Part shown: positions 47,201 to 55,204 of the stretch, piece by piece
Numbering within the stretch: position 1 is the first letter of the stretch
Layout: the number at the start of each line of letters is the position of its first letter
Source of the DNA: Alphaproteobacteria bacterium WMHbin7
Lineage (GTDB): Bacteria; Pseudomonadota; Alphaproteobacteria; Rhodospirillales; WMHbin7
Direction: 5' to 3'
Length of the DNA stretch: 64,000 bases
Assembly: GCA_002753155.1 (NCBI GenBank)
Contig: PDZW01000002.1
Coordinates: 1-64,000, forward strand
Made by a program: the position numbers and the translations under genes
The notes under the pieces: generated by a model
What the model saw: the letters and a program-made list of their open reading frames with translations, nothing else
Database searches by the model: none
Told to the model about the DNA's origin: nothing

Positions 47201-47487
47201 ACTATCTGAGGCGCTTTCCGGTGCATCGCTTGAAAATCGATCAGTCCTTCGTGCGCGAATTGACCAACAGCGCCAATGATGCCGAGATCGCCAGGGCCAT
47301 CATCTCGCTGGGTCACAGCCTGGAATTGGAAGTGGTCTCCGAAGGAGTCGAAACCGAGGCCCAGCTCGATTATTTGAAACGCGAAGGCAGCGACATTCTG
47401 CAAGGCTATCTGTTCAGCCGTCCCGTTCCGGCTGAACATGCGGGGGCCTTGCTGGCCCGTCAACCTTTCATCAATGCGAGAAGTTGA
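44257..47487 (+). CDS. Membrane PAS-GAF-PAS-GGDEF-EAL cyclic di-GMP protein
   Basis: Protein of 1076 aa: seven or so N-terminal helices (about 12-205), PAS (about 232-350), GAF (about 355-520), PAS (about 525-640), GGDEF (about 650-815) and EAL (about 825-1070). Both catalytic motifs look intact: GGDEF in ARIGGDEFGIV, and EALVRW with DDFGTGYSSL and ETESMV-like LTESMV in the EAL domain, so it may both make and break c-di-GMP. TTG 44257 is chosen with AAGGG 9 bases upstream; ATG 44281 is an alternative. Its end overlaps the convergent sppA by 17 bp. Confidence 0.88.
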   Translation: MNVAESLQMMLPGAIFGSALGSLVLLAAMLFLSYQPGEARGLRCWAFAIAFNVARMLSSFLAPALGKAPTLLLAESFHAGVVLLLLTGTWQFLGRKVRPLVLLSLASFYFVWLFGAVVAELSFLATTLPFYLLSSLVHFYMGWSFITYARTNKLWGGQVVGVLIALWGVHKLNYPWLRPIEALAPFGFIAAELLALSISVGLLMIAQRRQGEIASAARQSAIISEQRLQLSERHLTTVLHNLTDGIVTLDADGRVIAANPAALAMFGVQLEQVLGNPFDLLVPGGDAMAQGLVFVGREREGDTSAQKGFECLGIRPDGSHLPLEMMAAEIPVEGESLRVVRLRDTSGTKTAVRLEDMMVNLTQSFAEGKGLNAMMAHLVESIASIFWVPLIWIGFCEQDGRISVKAYTGISSADDLPGTIRHDCSLESHCLISQAVRNCHPLSANRINDPEGSCLEPFWKMGYAGMAAIPLSAHSKVVAVLLAYTKSDSFPPQFLNSLERLSGRLGLLVQAGLDQERLKLMAAAMEASSSAFVIADSSGSIEWGNEAYCRSTGYSLQEMTGRHLTLLDVKERGGNEYDALNKALESGETWRGEMVERRKDGSLYTVEQTVTPMLDHMGRVAHYVVVQEDLSEKRRAEERIRYLSHYDTLTALPNRHLFFERLNLAVARAIEAKLEVALLFVDLDQFSRVNDTLGHAAGDKLLIGVVERLRINARSADTLARIGGDEFGIVLVDAKASEMAAVLAEKINAVIASPFEVDGHEARLGANVGIAVLPADGLTADDLVRNADLALYRCIREHPGSYRFFSQDMNDEARSRLGIERDLRRAIEQKEFLLHYQPQLDTKTGRIVGMEALVRWQNPERGLISPASFIPVAEDTGLIVPLGEWVLIEACKQARIWKDQGLGPITMAVNISAVQFFRQDMVAVVRRVLGDTGLDPSWLELELTESMVMHDAEAAILTLGRLNNLGLKMSIDDFGTGYSSLNYLRRFPVHRLKIDQSFVRELTNSANDAEIARAIISLGHSLELEVVSEGVETEAQLDYLKREGSDILQGYLFSRPVPAEHAGALLARQPFINARS

Positions 47488-49243
47488 CGGGAGCCAGACG
47501 CGCGTTTTCCCGTGCCTCGATCAGGCCCAGGCGAGCCAGGGCGGCATCCAGCTTAAGGCCAACCCGGGCCAGCGCATGAATTCCCAGAGGCAGGTTTCCG
47601 CCTTCCAACAGCGAAGCCAGTTTTTCCAGTTGGCTTAACGGCTTGGGCAGATAGACTAGACGCACGGGGGTTTCATCGGCCAGCTTTGCGGCCTTTTTAG
47701 CGGCCACAATGGCGCTTTCCAGCCCGCCCAACTCGTCGATCAGGCCCGCCTTCAGGGCCTGGCTTCCGGTAAAGACGCGCCCCCTTGCCACCTTGTCCAT
47801 GGCCTCGGCATCCAATTTTCTGCCATCGCCCGCCTTGGTGGTGAAATCGGCATAGATGCGATCCAGCATTGTCGTCATCTTGGCGTTCTGCTCAGGCGAA
47901 AAGGGACGGTTCATGCTGAGAAGGCCGGCATTGGCGCCCGCATCCACTTCATCGAAGGCCAATCCCAGTTTTGCCAGGAAATCCGTTATCACCAGTTTTC
48001 CGGCAAAAACGCCAATCGACCCCGTGATCGACCCCGGTTCGGCAAGAATTCGGTCGGTGCCCATGGCGATGAAATAGCCGCCCGAAGCCGCCATGGGTCC
48101 AATCGAGGCGATGACCGGCTTGCCTCCCTCGCGGGCCTTTTTGACGCCGCGCCAGATGGTGTCGGAAGCCAGATAGGAGCCGCCGGGGCTGTCGATGCGC
48201 AAGATGATCGCCACCACATCCTTGTCGTCCATGGCATCGGCCAGGGCGCCTAGAACATCCTCGGCGGCGATCACGCTGGAACGCCCACCGAAGGGTTGCG
48301 AATCGCTTCCCCCTACAACGGGGCCCTGGGCGTGAATGACGGCGATCTTGTGTTTGCCCTTGGCGTGCAGGCTGCCCACATCTTGCAGGAAGTCGGCGAT
48401 ATCGACAGGTTCTGCCTCGGGATATCGCTTGTCCAAAGCGTCGTCCGATTCATCCTCATAGCCCAGCTTGTCGATGAGGTGGGCCGCCATGGCCTCGTCG
48501 GCGGAGAGGGGGGCTTGATCGATCAATTGGCGCACTGTTTCCGGCTTAAGCTTGCGTCCTTCCGAGATGCCCGCCACCACTTGTTCCAGCCAGGAGTCGA
48601 GAAGGCTTTTGAGCGAGGCCCTTGCCTCGGGCGTCATGGTCTTTTCGGTAAAGGATTCGACAGCACTTTTATATTCGTGGCGGCGCTGGAATTCGGGCTT
48701 GATGCCTAGAAGGTCCAGGCTGCCGCGGGCGAAAGGCATTTCGGCGGAAAAGCCGATAAGCCCCATGTCGCCCGAGGGCTGCATCCAGATTTCGCTGGCC
48801 GCCGAGGCCAGATAGGCATCGACCGTGCCGCCGCCCATCTCGCCGAAACTGTCGGCATAAGCCTGCACGAATTTGCCAGACGCGCTGAATTTCAAGATGG
48901 CGGCGCGTAATTCCTGGGCCTGGGCCATCTCAAGACCCGATGAGCCAAGGCGGATGTTCAATGCCTTGACGCGCGCATCGGCGCTGGCCTGTTCCAAGGC
49001 TTCGATGGCGTCTTGCAGATGAAGCGGGCCGTGCGCTTTGGTGAATTTCTCCAGCGGATCATGGGCCGAAGGCTGATCGACAACACCCTGGTTGAGATCG
49101 ATATCCAGAACGATCTGCTTGGGCAGCGAGGGCGTTGCGTCGGCAATATGGGTAAGGCCATAGGCGATGCCCAGAAGGACCAGCAAGGTCAGGGCGCCGG
49201 TGACGGCCAGGAAGCCCGTGACGATTTTCCAGATTTTTCTCAT
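47471..49243 (-). CDS. sppA: Signal peptide peptidase SppA (67-kDa type)
   Basis: Inner-membrane serine/lysine protease of 590 aa that degrades cleaved signal peptides. A single N-terminal helix (about 8-30) is followed by two related S49 domains. The catalytic Lys fits RRHEYKSAVESFTE in the first domain and the Ser fits GPMAASGGYF in the second. IDSPGGSYLAS is also typical. ATG 49243 is used; a GTG precedes it. The rlmJ gene ends 9 bp upstream, so it may be carried on the hyf-rlmJ transcript. Confidence 0.9.
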   Translation of the reverse strand: MRKIWKIVTGFLAVTGALTLLVLLGIAYGLTHIADATPSLPKQIVLDIDLNQGVVDQPSAHDPLEKFTKAHGPLHLQDAIEALEQASADARVKALNIRLGSSGLEMAQAQELRAAILKFSASGKFVQAYADSFGEMGGGTVDAYLASAASEIWMQPSGDMGLIGFSAEMPFARGSLDLLGIKPEFQRRHEYKSAVESFTEKTMTPEARASLKSLLDSWLEQVVAGISEGRKLKPETVRQLIDQAPLSADEAMAAHLIDKLGYEDESDDALDKRYPEAEPVDIADFLQDVGSLHAKGKHKIAVIHAQGPVVGGSDSQPFGGRSSVIAAEDVLGALADAMDDKDVVAIILRIDSPGGSYLASDTIWRGVKKAREGGKPVIASIGPMAASGGYFIAMGTDRILAEPGSITGSIGVFAGKLVITDFLAKLGLAFDEVDAGANAGLLSMNRPFSPEQNAKMTTMLDRIYADFTTKAGDGRKLDAEAMDKVARGRVFTGSQALKAGLIDELGGLESAIVAAKKAAKLADETPVRLVYLPKPLSQLEKLASLLEGGNLPLGIHALARVGLKLDAALARLGLIEARENARLAPVNFSH

Positions 49244-49252
49244 CACTCGTTC

Positions 49253-50092
49253 TTACACGTCTTTCGCGATCCAGTCGAGTTGTGCCTCAGCCCCTGCGCC
49301 TTTTGCCAGAATTTCGGCCAGAAAGGGCAGCATGCTGGCAAGGCGCTCATCGGATGTATAGGGGGGATTGAGCAGAATCAAGCCTGAGCCGTTCAAGTTA
49401 TTTGGATCAAAACTGCCGCCCAAAAGATGGCGCACGGCCAGAATTCCCGGAATGTGTGATTGGCGCAGCATTTCATAAAGACCTTCCACCGCCACCATGT
49501 CCTTGATCGGATGCCAGCCTATCAGAACGCCCTGCGGCCAGCGGTGATGGGCCTTGATCAGGGCATTGCCCAGGCGTTCATATTCGCCCCTTTCCTCGAA
49601 GGGCGGGTCGATCAGGGCCAGTCCGCGCTTTTCGATTGGCGGCAGGAAGGCCTTCAAGGCCTGCCATCCATCCATGTCATGCACGGCCACCTGACGGTCG
49701 GCATGAAAGAGCGCTTTCAGGGCCTGGGCATCCTCGGGATGCTTTTCGGCCAGGATTAATCGGTCCTGTTGTCGCATCAACTGGCGCAGAAGAGAGGGCG
49801 AGCCGGGATAATGGCGCAGATGATCGCCGTTCATGGCGCTTACGATGGACAGATAGGGGGCTAGGTCTTCGGGCGGAGCGGACAACCCCCAAAGGCGGCC
49901 GATCCCATCCTTGTATTCGTCGGTCTTGTTGGGCGCTGCCGTCCACAGATCATAGCGGCCGATACCGGCATGGCTGTCGATCAGGGCGACCGGCGTTTCC
50001 TTTTTTTGCAGGAGGCGGACAAGCAGGGTCAGAACGGCATGCTTGACCACATCGGCGAAATTTCCGGCATGAAAGGCGTGGCGATAGTTCAA
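49253..50092 (-). CDS. rlmJ: 23S rRNA (adenine-2030-N6)-methyltransferase RlmJ
   Basis: rRNA methyltransferase of 279 aa. It starts with the conserved MNYRHAFHAGNFADVVKHAVL and has DSHAG (cofactor site), DPPFE (the N6-methylase DPP(Y/F) motif) and GWHPIK. Its ATG overlaps by 4 bp the stop of the hydrogenase-like small subunit gene, so its translation is coupled to the hyf operon; this neighbourhood is unexpected for an rRNA-modifying enzyme. Confidence 0.92.
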   Translation of the reverse strand: MNYRHAFHAGNFADVVKHAVLTLLVRLLQKKETPVALIDSHAGIGRYDLWTAAPNKTDEYKDGIGRLWGLSAPPEDLAPYLSIVSAMNGDHLRHYPGSPSLLRQLMRQQDRLILAEKHPEDAQALKALFHADRQVAVHDMDGWQALKAFLPPIEKRGLALIDPPFEERGEYERLGNALIKAHHRWPQGVLIGWHPIKDMVAVEGLYEMLRQSHIPGILAVRHLLGGSFDPNNLNGSGLILLNPPYTSDERLASMLPFLAEILAKGAGAEAQLDWIAKDV

Positions 50093-50607
50093 CGCACCGT
50101 TTCCAAAAGAGCCAGCAGGTTCTTCAGAAGATCAGTGGGCGAGGGCGGACATCCGGGGATGCGCACATCCACCGGCACCACCTTGTCCACCCCGTCCAGA
50201 CAGGCATAGCCACCCTTGAAGCAGCCGCCATCGATGGCGCAGTCGCCCATGGCGACCACCCATTTGGGGCCGGGTGTGGCGTCATAGGTGCGTTTCAGGG
50301 CTTCGGCCATGTTGCGAGCGACGGGACCGGTGACCAGCAGCACGTCGGCATGCCGAGGCGAGGCGGCAAAGCGGATGCCGAAGCGCTCGATGTCGTAAAG
50401 CGGATTGCCCAGCGCATGGATTTCCAGTTCGCAGGCATTGCAAGAACCCGCATCGATCTCGCGGATAACCAGACTGCGGCCCAGTTTCACCTTGGCAGAG
50501 GCATCGATCTTGTCGGCCAGTTCTTGGATTTCAGCCTGCTCGGGGGCCGGTTCGGTGACCGGACCTTTCAAAAGAGCCTTGGCCAGAAGTTTCAAGATCG
50601 GCGTCAC
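50089..50607 (-). CDS. hyfI: Hydrogenase-4-like small subunit (HyfI/NuoB family)
   Basis: Electron-transfer subunit of 172 aa holding the proximal [4Fe-4S] cluster. The four ligand cysteines fit Cys56 and Cys59 in GSCNACELE, Cys123 in MGDCA and Cys153 in IPGCPPSP, so the cluster site is intact. The start is GTG 50607, overlapping the hyfG stop (GTGA) and preceded by GGGAG; the N-terminal 40 residues are not conserved. It is the last structural subunit; rlmJ overlaps its stop by 4 bp. Confidence 0.88.
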   Translation of the reverse strand: MTPILKLLAKALLKGPVTEPAPEQAEIQELADKIDASAKVKLGRSLVIREIDAGSCNACELEIHALGNPLYDIERFGIRFAASPRHADVLLVTGPVARNMAEALKRTYDATPGPKWVVAMGDCAIDGGCFKGGYACLDGVDKVVPVDVRIPGCPPSPTDLLKNLLALLETVR

Positions 50608-52145
50608 AGGTCGCTCCCTGAATAGGAACAATTGAACGACTTGTTGCACAGGGGAAAGTCGGCCACGATGTTCCCGTCGATGCAGGCTTCGAGAAGCGGC
50701 CACTGGAACCAGGAGGGATCGCGGGGAAAGCAACGCAGAATTCGGCCCGATCCGTCGATGCGCACCCAAACCAGAATCTCGCCCCTGAACCCTTCCACCA
50801 GAGCCATGCCTTCGCCTTCCTGGGCGGGCAGGGGACGCGTCAAGGGCCCCGATGGCAGGCCGTCGGTGAAGCGTTCGATCAGGGCCAGGCTTTCGCGAAT
50901 CTCGGCCACGCGCACCATCAGCCTGCAATGCACATCGCCGTCGATTTCCAGGGGCACGTCGAAATCGAGTTCGTCATAGGGGGCGTAGCCCGGATTGCGT
51001 CTGGCGTCGATTGAGCGGCCAGAGGCCCTTGCAATGACGCCCCCCGTGCCGAAGCGATGCGCCAGCGAAGCCATGGTAACGCCGGTTCCCACCGTGCGGT
51101 CGAGAAGCGAGGGCGTGTCGTCATAGAGTTGGGCCAGCCTCTCGAAGCCACGGCGCACCTCGCGCTGCATGGCCTTGATCTGGGCCATGCCCTCCTTGCC
51201 CAGATCATGGGCAACACCACCGGGAATGATGCAATCCATCATCAGGCGGTGCCCGAAGGCCTTGTGTGCCGCGCGCAGCACCTTTTCCTTCAAGGTCATG
51301 GCATGGGCCAGCATGATGCCATAGGCGGCATCGTTGCAGACCGCGCCGAAATCACCCAGGTGATTGGCCAGCCGTTCCATCTCGGCCATCACGGCGCGCA
51401 ACCAGACGGCACGCGGCGGCGCTTCCACGTCGCAGGCGGCTTCGCAGGCACGGGCAAAGGCATAGGCATAGGCCACCGTCGAATCGCCCGAGACGCGCCC
51501 GACCAGCTTCGAAGCCTCCAGCAGCGTCTTGCCCTGCATCAAGGCTTCGATCCCCTTATGGACATAGCCCAGGCGCGTCTCAAGCCGCACCACGGCCTCG
51601 CCATTGGCGTGGAAGCGGAAATGGCCGGGCTCGATGATACCCGCATGCACGGGGCCCACGGGAATCTGGTGCAGGGCCTCGGCACTCTCGGCCTTCAGGA
51701 AGTCGTACTCGAAGGGGACGATTTCCCTGGGTTCTGCTTCTGACAAGGGGTGATTGACCGGCCAGCGTCCATGGTCCAGCCAGGGGCGCATATCTTCGGC
51801 CCCCAGGGCGACGAGACCGAAGAGATCGGCGATGCTGCGTTCCAGGCGCAGCGCTCCCGGCCGTACACCGGAAACCGCAGGATAGCTAAGGCCCTCGAGC
51901 GGCAGGGTGATCACGACCACGGTGGTGTTCTCGCCGTCGCGCAGCGCCATATGGACCTGAAATTTTTCTTTGTCGCTCGCCTGCGGCTCGGCCCAAAGAC
52001 CCAGGAAATCCCAGTCGCTGACCGCCAGCAAATCGATCGCACCCTGCCAGGCTTCGAAATCGACGATACGCCTAGCCCAGGGCCGATGAGTCTCGGCCAG
52101 AGGGAATTCCTTCAACAGGCGCAGAAGCTGGTTGGTTTCCGTCAT
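50604..52145 (-). CDS. hyfG: Hydrogenase-4-like large subunit without [NiFe] ligands (HyfG/Ehr type)
   Basis: Protein of 513 aa with a NuoC-like N-terminal domain (about 1-130) fused to a NuoD-like [NiFe] large subunit domain (about 150-513), as in HyfG/HycE. The first ligand motif, RxCGxC in active hydrogenases, reads RVSGDS (217-222); the second, DPCxxC at the C-terminus, reads NCSYSG (505-510). All four Ni-binding Cys are therefore gone, while the fold motifs (IPVGPVHAGIIEPGHF, ETRLGYVHKGIE, FRGEILVWV) are kept. This marks an energy-converting hydrogenase-related (Ehr) complex with no predicted H2 chemistry. The stop overlaps the hyfI start. Confidence 0.9.
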   Translation of the reverse strand: MTETNQLLRLLKEFPLAETHRPWARRIVDFEAWQGAIDLLAVSDWDFLGLWAEPQASDKEKFQVHMALRDGENTTVVVITLPLEGLSYPAVSGVRPGALRLERSIADLFGLVALGAEDMRPWLDHGRWPVNHPLSEAEPREIVPFEYDFLKAESAEALHQIPVGPVHAGIIEPGHFRFHANGEAVVRLETRLGYVHKGIEALMQGKTLLEASKLVGRVSGDSTVAYAYAFARACEAACDVEAPPRAVWLRAVMAEMERLANHLGDFGAVCNDAAYGIMLAHAMTLKEKVLRAAHKAFGHRLMMDCIIPGGVAHDLGKEGMAQIKAMQREVRRGFERLAQLYDDTPSLLDRTVGTGVTMASLAHRFGTGGVIARASGRSIDARRNPGYAPYDELDFDVPLEIDGDVHCRLMVRVAEIRESLALIERFTDGLPSGPLTRPLPAQEGEGMALVEGFRGEILVWVRIDGSGRILRCFPRDPSWFQWPLLEACIDGNIVADFPLCNKSFNCSYSGSDL

Positions 52146-52149
52146 CCTG

Positions 52150-53589
52150 TCACCCCAACATTCCAGCGACGGCCTTGAACCAGGCGACCAAAGGCTCGGG
52201 CAGCCAGATTCCTGCCAGGATCACCAGGGCCAGGTGGGCGAACATGGGGGCCAGCGCCCAAGGGGCGTAGGTTTGCGATGCCTCGATCGACGGCTTGGAA
52301 AAGACCATGTTCTGGGTCTTCCAGATCAGGGCGCCGAAGGCGATCAGCAACCCCGCCATGACCGGAATGGCCAGCAGCGGCTGGCGGGCAAAGGTGGAAC
52401 TGACGACCAGGAATTCGCTCATGAACACGCCCATCGGCGGCAGGCCTGCGATGGCGGCGACTGCGATCAGGAAGCTCCAGCCCAGCACGGGGTGGCTGGT
52501 GGCGATGCCCCGGATGTTTGCGATGTTCTTGGTGCCCGAAATCTGGCTGATGATGCCGACGGCAAAGAAGATGGCCGATTTGGTCAGGCTGTGCATGGTC
52601 ATGTGCAGAAGGCCCGCGAAATTCGACAGCGCTCCGCCCATGCCGAAGGCGAAGGTGATGATGCCCATATGTTCGATCGAGCTGAAGGCGAACAGACGCT
52701 TGATGTCGTCGCGTTTGTAAAGCATGAAGGCGGCCAGACCCAGCGAGGAAAGCCCCATCGCCACCATCAAGGGGCCGGGCGCCAGGGCGGCGCCATTGGC
52801 GGCCAGAATCATCTTGAAGCGCAGAAGGGCGTACAGTGCCACGTTCAGCAAGAGGCCGGAGAGCACCGCCGAAATGGGCGTCGGGCCTTCGGCATGGGCA
52901 TCGGGCAGCCAGGCATGCAGAGGCGCCAATCCCACCTTGGTGCCATAACCCACCAGCAGGAAGACGAAGGCGAGGCTTAAGAGGGCGGGCTCGAAGGCCG
53001 CACTTGACTTGATGACATGGGTCCAGGCCATGGCCTCAGGCCCCGGACCCATCACCGGCTGGGCGGCCAGATAGACCAGGATGGTGCCGAAAAGGGCCAG
53101 CGCGATACCCACGCTGCATAGAATGAAATATTTCCAGGCGGCCTCGATGGCTTCCCTGGTGCGGTAGAGGCTGACCATCAGCACCGTGGTCAGCGTGGCC
53201 GCCTCGATGGCCACCCACATCAGTCCCAGATTATTGGCCATCAGGGCCAGCAACATGGTGAACAGAAAGGCTTGGTACATGGCGTGATAAAAGCGCAGAT
53301 GGCGCCTTGTCAGATGGCCTTCCTTGCGTTCTCGCGAGATGTATCCGGCCGAAAAAACACTGGTGGTAAAGCCCACGAAAGCCGTGAGAACGACCAGGGA
53401 GACGTTGAAATCGTCGATGAAGAGCCACAGCGAGGGCTCGGGGCGGTGAATCAGCAGTGCAATCGAGGCCAGAAAGGTAAGGAAGGTGCCTGCGACATTG
53501 ACCAGCGTCGATGTCGTCAGCGACGAGACCAGCGCCAGCACGACCGACGACAACAAAGGAAGCCCCAGGACGAAGAGATGTGCGCTCAA
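52150..53589 (-). CDS. hyfF: Hydrogenase-4-like membrane subunit HyfF (antiporter-type)
   Basis: Membrane subunit of 479 aa of the NuoL/M/N and Mrp antiporter family, with about 14 helices. The channel region carries GLAPLHAWLPDAHAEGPTPISAVLSG and AFSSIEHMGI, with Lys and Glu/His residues typical of ion-pumping subunits. The TTG start at 53589 overlaps the hyfE stop (TTGA) and is preceded by a G-rich ribosome binding site. It lies between hyfE and hyfG and should pump protons or sodium. Confidence 0.88.
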   Translation of the reverse strand: MSAHLFVLGLPLLSSVVLALVSSLTTSTLVNVAGTFLTFLASIALLIHRPEPSLWLFIDDFNVSLVVLTAFVGFTTSVFSAGYISRERKEGHLTRRHLRFYHAMYQAFLFTMLLALMANNLGLMWVAIEAATLTTVLMVSLYRTREAIEAAWKYFILCSVGIALALFGTILVYLAAQPVMGPGPEAMAWTHVIKSSAAFEPALLSLAFVFLLVGYGTKVGLAPLHAWLPDAHAEGPTPISAVLSGLLLNVALYALLRFKMILAANGAALAPGPLMVAMGLSSLGLAAFMLYKRDDIKRLFAFSSIEHMGIITFAFGMGGALSNFAGLLHMTMHSLTKSAIFFAVGIISQISGTKNIANIRGIATSHPVLGWSFLIAVAAIAGLPPMGVFMSEFLVVSSTFARQPLLAIPVMAGLLIAFGALIWKTQNMVFSKPSIEASQTYAPWALAPMFAHLALVILAGIWLPEPLVAWFKAVAGMLG

Positions 53590-54251
53590 AGGCGATCCCC
53601 CCGCACGGTTTCCAGATAATGCAGTTCCAGGCTATCGAAGCGCTCGCGGATGCGAAAGAAGAAGATGCCGAACAGGATCATTGCCACCAGCACCGAGAAA
53701 GCCACCGACATCTCGACCACCAGCGGCATGCCCTTGACGCCGACGGCGGCCAGGATCAGGCCGTTTTCCAGCGCCATGAAGCCCACCACCTGCGTTACCG
53801 CATTGTGGCGCGTGATCATCATCAGAAGGCCCAGCAGCACCACCGACATGGCCAGCGCCAGATTTTCCCGGGTCAGCGCCGAAGCGCCCTGAGTTACCGG
53901 CAGCACCAGCATGATCGACAGCGCTACCAGCACCACGCCGATCAGCATGGTGGGTCCCACCCCCAGCGCCGTCTCGACCGAACGATGGATGCCCAGGCGC
54001 TTGACCAGCCAGTTGAGCGCGAAGGGCACGAAGAAGGCCTTGAAGACCAGGGCGATGGCCGCCGTGACATAAAGGTGAGGGGCGTTCTGGATATAGGCCT
54101 GCCAGGCGGCGGCCAGGGAAAGGGCTCCGGCCTGCAGGGCGAAGGTGCTCAAGACCGCCTTGATGCGCCTTTGATAGAGAAGCTGGAAGCCGAACAGAAG
54201 CACCATGGCTCCGATCAGATGCGCCGTATCATATTGCAGGGCGATCGTCAT
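53586..54251 (-). CDS. hyfE: Hydrogenase-4-like membrane subunit HyfE
   Basis: Membrane protein of 221 aa with about seven helices, of the HyfE family (related to NuoK/MrpC-like parts). The segments ALNWLVKRLGIHRSV and ALENGLILAAVGVKGMPLVVEM are characteristic; the latter carries the conserved Glu of NuoK-type helices. ATG 54251 shares one base with the hyfC stop. Part of the antiporter-like membrane arm. Confidence 0.88.
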   Translation of the reverse strand: MTIALQYDTAHLIGAMVLLFGFQLLYQRRIKAVLSTFALQAGALSLAAAWQAYIQNAPHLYVTAAIALVFKAFFVPFALNWLVKRLGIHRSVETALGVGPTMLIGVVLVALSIMLVLPVTQGASALTRENLALAMSVVLLGLLMMITRHNAVTQVVGFMALENGLILAAVGVKGMPLVVEMSVAFSVLVAMILFGIFFFRIRERFDSLELHYLETVRGDRL

Positions 54252-55204
54252 CACACAGCCTCCGACACATAAAGGACCAGGGTTGCCAGAAGTGACAGAA
54301 GCAGGGCGCCGCCCAGGAAATCGGCGTAGCGAAAAACGCGCATCTTGGCGATGACGGTCTCGAAGACGGCCAGGAAGGCCGCCAGGGTCCCCACCTTGGC
54401 GCCATAGCTGACAAGGCCGATCAGGATGCCCTCGAACCCTTTGCCGGACTGGCTGATTCCCCAGGGGATGAAAATGCAAGAGATCAGCGAGATATAGAGC
54501 ATGAGCCGCACCATGGCGGCGGCTTCGATCAAGGCCAGATGGCGGCCTGTGTATTCCAGCACCATCGCCTCGTGAACCATGGTCAGTTCCAGATGCGTCG
54601 CCGGATTGTCGATGGGAATGCGCCCGTTCTCGGCAATGGCGACAAGAAGCAACGAGACCAGGGTCAGGCCCATCGAGACCTGAAGCCCGACACCGCCAGC
54701 CAGAACGTAATCGATGATGCGCGCCGGCGCCGTGGTACCGGTTAAGAGGGCCAGCGTGAACACCGACATCAGCATGGCCGGTTCGGCCAGCGAGGCGATC
54801 AGCATTTCGCGAGAGGCCCCCAGCCCTCCGAAGCTGGTGCCGATATCAAGACCGGCCAGGGAAATCATGAAACGCGCCACCCCCAGAAAGGCGACCAGGG
54901 TGATTAGATCGGCTGCCGGAATCAGCACCAGATTGGTCGTGAAGCTGGGGACCAGGGCGGCCGCCATCCAGGTGAATCCGAAGATGACGTAGGGGGCGAT
55001 GCGAAACAGCCAACTGGCATTCTCGGCCAGAACCAGATCCTTGTGCAAAAGGCGGATCAGATCGCGGTAAGGCTGAAGCGGCGAGGGGCCTTGGCGTCCG
55101 ACCAGACGCGCCTTGATGGTTCTGACAAAGCCCGTCACCAGCGGCGCCGCCAACAGGCAGATCAGAGTTTGCAGGACTTGCCAGAGAATGCTGAAGACGG
55201 TCAT
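54251..55204 (-). CDS. hyfC: Hydrogenase-4-like membrane anchor HyfC (NuoH family)
   Basis: Integral membrane protein of 317 aa of the NuoH/HycD/HyfC family, which joins the hydrophilic and membrane arms. RLVGRQGPSPLQPYRDLIRLLHKD, FTLALLTG and ENGRIPIDNPATHLELTMVHEAMVLEYTGR match; the acidic residues in the last segment form part of the quinone/ion path in NuoH. ATG 55204 overlaps the hyfB stop (ATGA). Confidence 0.92.
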   Translation of the reverse strand: MTVFSILWQVLQTLICLLAAPLVTGFVRTIKARLVGRQGPSPLQPYRDLIRLLHKDLVLAENASWLFRIAPYVIFGFTWMAAALVPSFTTNLVLIPAADLITLVAFLGVARFMISLAGLDIGTSFGGLGASREMLIASLAEPAMLMSVFTLALLTGTTAPARIIDYVLAGGVGLQVSMGLTLVSLLLVAIAENGRIPIDNPATHLELTMVHEAMVLEYTGRHLALIEAAAMVRLMLYISLISCIFIPWGISQSGKGFEGILIGLVSYGAKVGTLAAFLAVFETVIAKMRVFRYADFLGGALLLSLLATLVLYVSEAV

